From Macrophomina tecta (taxonomy: Eukaryota; Ascomycota; Dothideomycetes; Botryosphaeriales; Botryosphaeriaceae): a stretch of 64,000 nucleotides of DNA. This document shows, in pieces, positions 35,254 to 46,432 of the stretch. The notes beneath the pieces were generated by a model. The model did no database searches and was not told where the DNA came from. It saw nothing but the letters and a program-made list of their open reading frames with translations. Made by a program: the position numbers and the translations under genes. Numbering within the stretch: position 1 is the stretch's first letter; each line of letters opens with the position of its first letter. Location: NCBI GenBank assembly GCA_024180945.1, contig JAKSGN010000002.1, positions 2,542,001 to 2,606,000 of the forward strand, written 5' to 3'.

Positions 35254-37630
35254 AATGGAGAGTGAAATACTTGTCCTTGAAAGTTTATTGAGGTGTCAGT
35301 ACATCAAACTAGCAAACGAGAAGAAAACAAGATGACATGGGGCTTCTGTTGAGCTCCGTGGTTCGTCTCCCCTGTAAACCGAGAGGGAATTCCGCTAAAT
35401 TGTCTGTTCATGGCTGTCAGCACGTTGCCCAGAATCATATATATGCCAGAGCTGCCGCTCCTCCAGTTTTTCCCAACCCTAGTTTCGTGCTGGCCAGCAA
35501 TCCCCCATCTAATCTACACAGCAGCAGGAAACCACAGTTCTTCAGTCCTTTGTTGATGCCTTCCCCGTCAAAGTGACAAGTCTTCCAAAGCTGTATAGTA
35601 TGAGCATGTAAAAGCTCTCCAAAGAGGTCAGACCTCAAAGGAAGAAAACTTTCGCCGTTACTTCTTACTATCTCTTCGATCCCTCTCTTGCCCTGACTTC
35701 CGCTGATGCTTGGCTCTGCAAGACCCATGCGTACCTCCTTGGTTTTCTAGTGAAATTGATGAGAGTCGAGCCAGGGAACAAAAGTGATAGTAACAACAGC
35801 CATGGTTAAATTTAAGCTTGAGCGACATCATAAGCTAAAGACGAAGGTACTAGAGGCTTGCGGGTTATCCGGTTAATCCAGCCGGTAGTGTCTATGGTGA
35901 TTTGAGCCTCTCAAGTAGACATATCAATTAACTCCATAGAACGTGCCGGCGATCTAAATATTCCTGCTTCTCCCACAGAACCTCCAGCATGCCGGAGTGC
36001 TATTCCTTCTATCAAGCATTCGCGGAAGCTTCGGCGGCGAACACGAGATCATCTCGTCCAACACGTTCCGAGACGTGAGCAATGCCCCACGCTTCGAGTA
36101 CCTCCAGGCTCAACCCTAAGGGTTAATTGTTGAGAAAATTGACCGACCGGCCGCTAAGGCCTATCGAAGTCAAGCCGCAGCTTAAGAGGACAATCAATCA
36201 GAAGAATCTCCATGCTTCTCAGTACAGCCATACTCTACACAGCCCGTCCAGCTGCCTCGTAAAGCTCGTTCACCAGATTATTCCGCCACAAACCGTCGAT
36301 CCGACGCTGTTCAGCATTACTCCTTCAGCTATGTAAAATGGTTCTCCTCAACACGCACTTTTAATAATCCATCCTCTGGTAAAACACCATTACCTTCTCT
36401 AATCTCAGCCAAAATAGCACGTCAGCCCGCCGCATGTACTCCTCGGCCCAGAATATAGCGACCGTAATGCAGGCGACAACGAGATCGAGCGACCGCAGCC
36501 GCAGAGAGAACTCGCGCAGACCGGAGGACAGACGGTCGAACAAGGAATTGGACTCTTCATCCGTGTCTCTAATCCTCATGTCATAATGGGCAACGGAATG
36601 CGTGCGAGGCGTGCGGAACTGACCTACAGACTGCCCAAGTGCTGTATCTACGGTTGCGCTTTGGAAATTACAACTCCACTTTTCCACATACCTTGTGATA
36701 TGCCTTCAGTACGGACATATAATATATAGCACCGCCATTTAATATCTCTACTAGCTCTCAGCAGTAGAATCGGACGATGAGATTATGCTTCTTCCATTGC
36801 CTGTGGAGTCCCAACTGCAAGTGGCCGCACCGACAGAACAGACAAGAGGAAGGGCAAATGGAATATTCCCTTGATTGCCGGCGGGCCAACCGGAGAGTAA
36901 ATTTACTGAATCAATCTAATGACTCTGCGCAACACGCTTGGCTAGACAATACGGAAGCCAAAGGTCGGCGGTGCCATTCTTCTTTTCCAGCCCAGACTAT
37001 CTTTGTCCACCATGAATGATTTTTCTACACTCTATCACAGGTTACTATATCCAACTCTTCATCAGACATGCTCCATAGCCAGCATGGAGGAGCAAATGCT
37101 CAACGAGTAGGAGAGCAATATGCATCGTGCCGAAACAAAACAGGAACAACGGCAAGGACAAGGTAATAGAAAAAAAAAATTTGATGTATGCCTCTGCGCT
37201 CCAAGAAGCGAGCACTTTGGCTGCATAGAACAGACAATATAGTAGAGTAAAGAATGCCATCCTTTATAGATTTTTTGGGTTACCGGCCTAGTTTCATCGA
37301 TAACCTGCCATAGCTCTTGCCTAGGAGATCCCATTCCGCGACAAGTCGAGTCAATCACGCTGGTGAGTTGGGCTAGGCCAAATCCCTTCTATCTGATGAC
37401 CCAAGTCAGGCCTTTCAAGGAGCCTGAGGATTGAATGTTTGATTTCTTGAATTCATCCCGAGGGTCTGCCTGAGCTGCTTGCTCAAATCTGCCACGTCCC
37501 AAATCACGGCCAACCTCCCTATACATATACAACGCTGGAGGCCAAATGATCTTCTCACTCCTTCCTCTCATCCTAGTCCGCGCTCATACCCATTCTCGCT
37601 GCCATAGCCAAGTAAAGAAAACCCCAACTA
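35254..37630. other. gene-poor region
   Basis: No supported complete gene. Two coding-like fragments were noted: a plus-strand frame at about 35981-36118 preceded by an acceptor-like CCCACAG, reading SIRGSFGGEHEIISSNTFRD; and a minus-strand frame at 36361-36687 with RSLDLVVACITVAIFWAEEY. Either may be a relic. Otherwise AT-rich spacer. Confidence 0.45.
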
Positions 37631-39732
37631 CTATTCCACTTCTTCCGCCCCAACCTTCACCCTCGCCAAAAGCTCCTTCACCTCCCTAATCTCCTTCTCA
37701 CTCATCTCCATGCCCCTCAAATACATCTCAAAAACGCCCAACACTTCCGCCAGCCCCGTCTTCAGCGCCTTAACCACCTCGCCTACCTCCCCCAACTGCC
37801 CGTACCGCTTCCCCGTCCGCTCATCGAACCATACATCCGTCCAGTGCACGTCCAGCCCACCCTTCACGAATGCGTCCACACTTCCCAACACTGTCGCAAA
37901 AGTCCGTATCACGACGACGACGTCGCGGTTGACAACGCCATACACATCCTCCTTGATGCTGCGCAACGCAAGCTGTGTGAGCGCCGTGACGGCGTTGACG
38001 ACGTTGTGGGCGCTGCTGTTAGGGGAGCCGAGGACGATGCCGGCGGCGCGGCGGGCGAAGGTTTGGCGGAAGGGCGCGCCAAAGGGGGAGAGAAGAAGGG
38101 ATTGGAACGCGGCGTGGAAAGCCGTCGCGGGCGGAAGGCGCTTCGAGGTGTTTTCGATGAGGCGGGGGAGCTCTTCTTGGACGAGCGGGGCGAAGGGATG
38201 CGGGCCGGGGCTCTTGCCTTGCTGTCGAGCGAAGTCCTTGGCGCGGCGAAGGTTCTTTGCCACGCCGCCGGCGGGCGCGTCGACAGGGGCGAAGATGTCG
38301 TCATTCTTGAGGGCGTCGGTGATGAGGGGCTTGTTGGCGTAGCCGATTTGGAGACGCTGCTGGGCTAATTGCTCTTCTGTTGGGGCTGGTGGAGGCGGGG
38401 GAGCGCTAACTGATTCAATGCGCTCCTTGACGGCTGTAATTTCAGTCAAGCATGCATTCATGATTTCCTTGAAGGTCTGGCGTTCTAGCTCTTTGTAGAT
38501 AGTCTGGCGGCGGTCTTCGAAGCGCTGAGATATCATAGCAAGCTCCCAGAATGCATAGGTCTACATTGTTCAACTCAGCAACTTCCCAGCACGGGCATAC
38601 GATACGATAACTTACCCTGAGTAGATCCTTCTTCGCCCTCAAGCCACTCAACAAGCTACCATTCGGATCTTTCGAATCGCTGGTGATGGGCTTCACCTTG
38701 AGATCCTTGTCCTTCTTGAGAGGCTCCTTCGAAAGGTAGATGGTCATAGCCACGTTTGCGAGTTCCCAGAGGAAAACAAGCATGACGCCCTCGAAGACCA
38801 GACGACCGGTAAGCTCGAAAGGATTGAAGCCAGGGCGTGGTCTGTATCCGGAAATGGTACTATCTCGGATTCTAGCGAGGGGATAACCGATTGCCCAAGC
38901 CGTGCGGCGGAAGAAGAGAAAGTATGTCGCATTACCGAAAATCAGGAACAGTCCTACGCGAGAAATGGTGTCGTGGATCATGGGAAGGAGGCTTTGCTTG
39001 AGCGCAACACGTCGCGACCGAGGTGGGTTGCCCTCGGCTGATGCTGGGTCCGTGAAGGGAAGACGAAGGCGGCCGTAGTCTCTGTAGAGGTGGACACCAG
39101 CTTGAACAGCGGCGAGCTGCAGAAACATGACGTAGAGATAAAGCGGACGCTCATTGAGCCTTGCTCTTTCATAAGTCCTGTAGTGCCCAATGTCAGCCAC
39201 TACCCATACAATAATGGTTGACATACACTCACTTGCCCGGGTCAACCATGCCCAAGTTCGACTTGGCAGGTTGAGACCATATGTAGACGACACAATACCA
39301 GTATGCGGAGGCGCCATAGCAGACAAAGGTATTGAGAGTGGAGATACTGTAAAGGTATTGGAGGAAAGTCCGGAATTCGGAGGGTGTTGTTCGCTCGCCA
39401 GCTGGATAACTGTTAGCCTTGTTCGCTGCCGCAGCAATTGGACGTGACTCTTACAGTGGGCGTGTGCCATGCACAGACAAAGAGTGAAGAGGAAGGCAAT
39501 GAAAAGAAGCAGAGCGCGGACTCCGGCGAGCAACCACACCCAAATTACTATGAAGAGCGTCAGTGCTGGGCCTCGAGGCGGGTTGCGGAGCTCACGACAT
39601 ACGACTATTGAATGAGCCCATCCAGAAGGAGTAGATATAACATAAACCCAGAGTCAGCCCCATCACATGGCCAAATTGGCGATGCAAAAAGGGCGACAGG
39701 AAGGTCCTGTAAGGGCGCGCCTTGGCCGCCAT
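37631..39732 (-). CDS. ndc1: nucleoporin NDC1, transmembrane
   Basis: Integral membrane protein that anchors the nuclear pore complex and the spindle pole body in the nuclear envelope. Minus-strand exons 39732-39603, 39547-39455, 39401-39233, 39177-38616 and 38560-37631 total 1884 bases (627 aa). The start is MAAKARPYRTFLSPFLHRQF. Several membrane segments lie in the first 290 residues (VMGLTLGLCYIYSFW, ALLLFIAFLFTLCLC, LYLYVMFLQLAAVQ, VGLFLIFGNATYFLFF, VMLVFLWELANVAMTIYL). The family signature EPLKKDKDL, then SKDPNGSLLSGL, and after intron 4 TYAFWELAMISQRFEDRR, identifies it. The C-terminal soluble half is helical. The acceptor of intron 2 (TATCCAG) was chosen over a nearby ACAG because only it keeps the frame. 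Confidence 0.93.
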
Positions 39733-40152
39733 GATGCTAGCGTGCTGGAGCTTGGAACTAGACGGCGAGGGTCTGCGGAGGGGGAAAATGGGCGGCCGGA
39801 GGGAGTGGTGGTTGATCTCAGTCCATGGCACGTGGCGACTGAGAAAGGCGTGAGGGAGCGGCGCGTTGTGGGCGAGGAGGTTGACTGGCGGGATGGGCGC
39901 GTGGAGAGCTTGAGCTGGGTGTTGACTTTGCGGGCACACAAACAGACGCACGCTCGCTTTGCGCCAGAAGTGGTGGCCGGCGTAACCGTCGTCATCTGGT
40001 CGGCCTCCGACGACCGCCGCCGTATCACCACCACCAACCACCAACCACCAGCGCCAACATCAGGCACCCGCGTTTCGCACCCACATAAACTCCGCGCATC
40101 TACCGCCTGCCTTGCATCAGCCCGATCTGATCACATCACGCATCCCGCCATC
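39733..40152. promoter_or_regulatory. short bidirectional promoter region, NDC1 / PEP12
   Basis: Only 420 bases separate the two divergent start codons. The right side is rich in CCA/CAC repeats on the plus strand (ACCACCACCAACCACC near 40026). No TATA box was seen. Confidence 0.5.
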
Positions 40153-41118
40153 ATGTCTTTTGACGATTCCTCCCGGCTAGAGTCCCAGCCCACAACCTGG
40201 CGACGACAGGACGATCCCGAGTACGCCGACGACCCCGAGTTCAAGCGCTTCACCACCCAGCTCTCCGATCAGCTCTTCAGCCTGACCTCGAATGTCACCC
40301 GCCTGTCCAACCAGATTGCCCTGCTGGGCACCAAGCGCGAGACGGAGCGCGTTCGCGAGCGTGTCCGGGACATGATTGAAGAGACCAGCTCCGGTTTCAA
40401 GGAAGTCGGCGAAGGCCTGAAGAAGGTCCAACAATGGCCTGATCTCGGAGTACGTGATCTCTGTTCCTCCATTCCCTATACATGCCATAAAACGTCCCAC
40501 ACCACACTTGGGCGTTTCTTTTTATAGATAACACATGGGTTCCACATATTTGTATAGTGTCTGTATACTAACAGCCTCACCCACCAGCCATCCCAAAAAT
40601 TCACCCAAGGAAAACTAAATCGCGAGTTCAAAGCCTCCCTCACCGAATTCCAAGTCCTCCAGCGCCGCGCCATCGAAAAGGAGCGCACCTCCGCGGCCGC
40701 CGCGCGCGCCGCCCTCGAAGACTCCTCCGATCCCTCCCACCAGACCCAGGGCGCCCATGGCCACCAACAACAACAGCTCCAGGAGACAGAACAGCTCCGC
40801 CTCGCCCCACAGGACGAGGTCGACTTCCAGGAGTCCCTCATCATCGAGCGCGAGTCCGAGATCCGCAACATCGAACAGTCGGTCGGCGAGCTCAACGAGC
40901 TCTTCCGCGACGTCGCCCACATGGTTCACGAGCAGGGCGAGCAGCTCGACATCATCTCCGAGAATGTCGAGGGCGTGCGGACGGACACGCGGGGCGCCCA
41001 CGTCGAGCTGACGTCGGCGAGCAGGCACCAGAAGGCCGCGCGCAACAAGGCGTGCTGCCTGCTGCTGATTCTGGCCGTGGTGCTGACGATAGTGATTTTG
41101 GCTGTGGTGTTGGGTTGA
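40153..41118 (+). CDS. pep12: endosomal Qa-SNARE syntaxin, PEP12 type
   Basis: Target-membrane SNARE for fusion at the late endosome and vacuole. Exons 40153-40449 and 40588-41118 give 828 bases (275 aa); the 138 bp intron is phase 0. The N-terminal 130 residues form a helical Habc-type region. The SNARE motif spans about residues 183-245 (ESEIRNIEQSVGELNELF, then HEQGEQLDIISENV); the zero-layer Gln is residue 215. A short basic linker (RHQKAARNK) leads to CC and a C-terminal anchor of about 19 hydrophobic residues (LLLILAVVLTIVILAVVLG), typical of tail-anchored SNAREs. The adjacent cysteines could be palmitoylated (inference). A Gln-rich insert (HQQQQLQ) precedes the motif. Vam3-type is the main alternative. 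Confidence 0.9.
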
Positions 41119-43157
41119 AGAGCCTGGGGAGTCATAGTTTTGTTTTCCCCGTGGTGTGGTTATTTTGTTTTTATCACATATTATGCTCGAGAAAGAATCG
41201 GTCGGCCAGGTCGCCTCGGGGAGGTTCCGTTGTTTTGTTGTCACATCACATATCCCATCCTTTCTTTTGTTCTTTCTTTTTTTTCCTTTCTTTTGTGTCG
41301 CCCACTCGCAGCCGCGAAAGAAAGGCCTGCTGCCTCCATCAATGTCATGTATACCCGGTGTTTAGGAAGAAGCGAGGATTTTATTTGCTTTATGAATCTT
41401 ACTATGTCCCCGACGGAGGTTTCCATTTAGTTGCCTGGTCTCAAGGAGAATTACTGGCCAGAATACAAATCTATACTTGCACGAGCGACACCGGTGTATA
41501 TACATAGTCAAGCCAAAATCGGGCCTAAACTTGATTGTCCCACAGCTTCTACAAAAGATCAAAGGACGGTTGACGGAGCAGTTTTTAGAGTGGTCGCCTA
41601 GTCGTACCCTTACACTCTTTTCTACAATAATGGCGCCTAACCAGGACACGGCAAGACATCCCACGTGCGTAAATGCAGTGAAATGGCAGGCAGCCACACG
41701 TACCTCTCTGGACCTTGCTACATCTTCTGGTTGCCAACCCCACGTCCACCCTAAATCCGGACCGCCCACGAAGGCCGACGAAGCGCTCTGGACGAAGCCA
41801 CATGAACCGCTGTGGCACCATCCAAACTCCTACCAACATCATAATAGAAGCGGTGTCTATAATCCTTACTTATCCTATTCCCCGCCCCCCGTGAAAAACG
41901 ATATCCAAAGCCCGGTTGCCTGTGCAAGGTGACGGTTGCATACGTCTAAGTGGCCTCCGTCAAAAGGAGGGTTCAGGGTGCATCAAGAAAACGTAAGCGC
42001 TAGTTAGCCTTGTTTGCAGGGCTTCTTCGTATGCACGTCTCTAGCATAAAGAGACATCCAGCAAACCTTCTCTCCTCCTTTCCAGGCAGGAAAGAAGATG
42101 AGAATTGAGGGTACGAATCAGAGACAGTTTACCGCTGGTGCCTTGATCCCAGCGAAGTAACGTCACTAATAGTAGCAGCAAGGGATGGATATTTTTGTCC
42201 TGTCCCGTCTGCCCCACGTCCCCGGAGCAATCTCTCGCTTTACTCCAGATTGCTCAATCCCCTCGCTGAATCGTACTGTTCGGTCTTCTCTCGCCAAAAC
42301 TTACCTCGTGGCCTCAGTAGGAAGGGGCAGGGCGGACGGAATGAACAGACACCTACCGATCGTTGGCGTTTCCACGCCATCGTCTTGCTTTCTTTGGCGG
42401 GGCTCGCTGACAAGTCTTTTTTAGCTGCACTGTTTTCTTACTCCACGGCAGCGAGTGTTTCTTCTTTGCTCTTTTCTCGTTTGTGTTTGTTTACCACATG
42501 GGATGGAGTCGATGACGACGATGCCTTCTTTTGTTCTTTCTTTTTTTCCCCCGGTGGAAGTGTGCGAGGGGTATTAAGATCCTCCGAATATGCAAAGCAA
42601 ACAGGAAAACATAGAAGGGTAGCGGGAGTAAAGAGAAGAAAATAGGAAGAAGAAACGAAAGGAAAATGAGGGTAAGAGTCCCTCGAAAAGGAGAAGACAC
42701 CTCCAAAATCCTCAGTCAAACCCAACACCGGTATCGAAGTTATCATCCCCTCTCAGATATTCCTCTTTTGCTCTCTTCGAACGCGATCCGCGTCGCAAAA
42801 AGAAAGGTCCTGTCCCTCACTCTACCCTCGGTCAACCTCAAGAAGTTCAAGTAGACAACGTGATGTCCTCAAGACTTTTTTGCTGTGCCGTTAAGGCAAA
42901 AGTTCTGGTGATTGGTTTTTCTCCCTCACTGTTTCTTCTTGATTTTTATCCGACCAATCCCAATTTCCCATTTAATCTGCCAAGCTAGCGGTTCCCTGAG
43001 AATGCGTACGATTTCGTCCGCGTTATCTGAGAGCAAGCCGATATATGCACACCTTCCCAGGTTGCATTTTGGAAGAAGCTAATGGTTAGCGGTAACCAAA
43101 AAAAAAAGCCGGACTGCGGGGAATAGCTGTACGCGGCCTTTCGCGAGCAAAGTCCAC
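41119..43157. other. intergenic region, 2 kb, between PEP12 and PAB2
   Basis: Holds the 3' flanks of two convergent genes. T/C-rich stretches (41265-41300, 42520-42550) and short ORFs without features. Nothing else seen. Confidence 0.5.
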
Positions 43158-44232
<1,075 letters not shown>

Positions 44233-44769
44233 GGCGCTGGTGCGAGAGTCGTAGTAGCAAGCTTGCGTAGTAAGATAATCAGCGACCTGATCTGGCGTCA
44301 TTGTTAGCGCGACAAAGGCGCGAGGCGTCGAAGATGGTGCAAGGTGACGGCGCGGGAGTTGCCGAGGAGGTACCTACAGTGCGCGTGCCGCAAGGAAGAA
44401 GAAGGCTTTCGGAGGATGCTCGCACGCGGGCGGAACGGTGGAGCAAGTGAAGGCAGGCGCGCGGTGGATGTGGGAGTAGGCAGCTTCACGGTCTGGGGTG
44501 GAATTGGAAGTCGCGTCGAAAGCTTGGGCCCGCCGGGGTCCGTCCGACCCGCTGGTCGGGGGCACTAACCGCACTAGCGCCCATGCGAACACCTCAACAC
44601 CAGCCCGAGCCAGCCTTCTTATCACCGCCTCTCGCTTTTCTGAGCGTCACTAATCCCATTTTTCAGACCTGTATTCCCAACACTATCCCCTGCGCCTCTT
44701 CTCGACATTTCCTGTGCCAAGCTTCGCCTATTCCCCGTCTCTGCCAAGCTACAACCGCCCGTCACCGCC
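44233..44769. promoter_or_regulatory. bidirectional promoter region, PAB2 / proton channel
   Basis: 537 bases between two divergent start codons. The right half before the channel gene is C/T-rich on the plus strand. No specific motif identified. Confidence 0.45.
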
Positions 44770-45498
44770 ATGGACGAAGAGGGCCAGACACAGCCGCTTC
44801 TCGGAAGCAGGCGGACTTTCACCGAGTTCACCGGCCAGACTCTGCACGGCATTGTCTCACCCTCGCCCGACAGTACCATTGGCGAGAGTCGCCGTCAAAC
44901 CCAGCGCTTCCTGACTTCCAAGGCTGGCCACTATGCCGTCTTGGCGCTGGTCGTAGCCGACGTCGCGTGCATTTTCGCAGGTAGGGCTTACACATTGCAT
45001 TTCTTGCGCCCGCTGTACTCAGCATGCTCATCTTGGTAGACTTTGTCATTCAGCTCTTCGTATGCGAAAGCAAGAAGTCACATACCGGCTGGAACGACGC
45101 CCTCGAGGCGCTTGGCATTGTTAGTCTGGTCTTCTCGTGCCTCTTCATGGCTGAATTGCTTGCTTCCATCTGGGCCTTTGGTCTTTCGTACGTCGAGCGA
45201 GCTGTCCGGTCCGATGCATCTACTTACCGCGTATTGTAGCTATTTTAAGTCTGCATTCCACTGCTTCGATGCGCTCGTCATCATCGCTTCTTTCGTCCTC
45301 GATGTTCTCCTTCGTGGGCCCATTGAAGAGGTCGCCTCGCTTGTCATCATCCTTCGTCTCTGGCGAGTCTTTAAAATCATTGAGGAACTCAGCGTCGGTG
45401 CACAAGAACAGACGGAGCACCTGGAGTCACGGATTGAAGAGCTCGAGAAGGAGAACGCCGACCTCAGGGACGAAGTCAGGAAATTGAAAGGGAACTAA
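44770..45498 (+). CDS. voltage-gated proton channel (Hv1 family)
   Basis: A stand-alone voltage-sensor domain that conducts protons outward across the membrane when depolarised. Exons 44770-44980, 45040-45187 and 45240-45498 give 618 bases (205 aa). S1: VLALVVADVACIF, with Asp64 at the place of the selectivity aspartate of Hv1, then Asp71. S2: VSLVFSCLFMAELLASIW, with Glu109. S3: FDALVIIASFVLDVLL, with Asp130. S4: VIILRLWRVFKIIEEL, with R159, R162 and K165 as sensing charges. A C-terminal coiled coil (EHLESRIEELEKENADL) should mediate dimers, as in Hv1. The third S4 position is Lys where human Hv1 has Arg. The family call is firm; cell location (plasma membrane or vacuole) is not visible. Confidence 0.93.
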
Positions 45499-45909
45499 AT
45501 GCCTTGTACTCCCTTTCCTCGTGGCTCTATCCTTGTCGTGACATTCCGGCTGAAGTAAGGATCCAGGAGAGAAGAAGAGATGAATGTATAGATATCGCAC
45601 TCATGTATGACAGTCATGTAGACATGTACGAATCACGAATGCACGCACGAGAGACATATTCCTAAGCGTCTTGCAACTGACTGTTTGCTTATGAATACTA
45701 AGCTCTTCCCCATTGTTTTCTTGTCCGGCCACCGCATCGAGAATAGGCCGCGAAATTCATCCAGGCCATCAGGACACGGCCGCAATCATCCAAACAACCC
45801 TTTTCCAAGTCGAACCGCTCTGGAAGCCTGATCTCACACTGCTCAGCATCGTCATGATTGCCCCACTGTCTTCCTTCTTCACAAAGAATAGCCCAACCGT
45901 TGACCTCCT
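45499..45909. other. convergent intergenic region
   Basis: About 410 bases forming 3' flanks of two convergent genes. No feature recognised. Confidence 0.45.
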
Positions 45910-46401
45910 TCAATCCACATCCATCCGCTCTTCCTCTCCACCAACACCTTCGCCCTTCGCAGCACCACCAGCCAGTCTCAACAGCTCTTCATCCAGATGC
46001 TCGCTGCGCCCATCTTCCTTGTACCCGCTAGTCGCCATAATCTCCCTCCTCAACTGCTTCTCCGCTCCGTCCATGTCCACATCCTCGCTTTCTTTCTCAG
46101 CTTCAACCTGCTGAGCACCTTCACTTCCAACAGCTGCATGAAACTGACTATCGGCAGCCTTCTCCTTTCCCTTCCCCACCTCCGTCTTCTTCTTCGCCTC
46201 CTCCAATACGTCGACCCTCTCTGACAACCTCTCCCCTTCCGCCATCAACCGCTCCCTCACCGCGCACAGCCGCATGATCTCATTCCTGAGCTGCGTCACT
46301 GACATCTTCTTCAGCGGCCTCAGCTGCCACTGCTTCTTCAAGTCTGCCATCGAGGAGAAAGCCAAACATGCTGTAGCGCCAGCACCAGCACTAGCAGTAG
46401 C

Positions 46402-46432
<31 letters not shown>

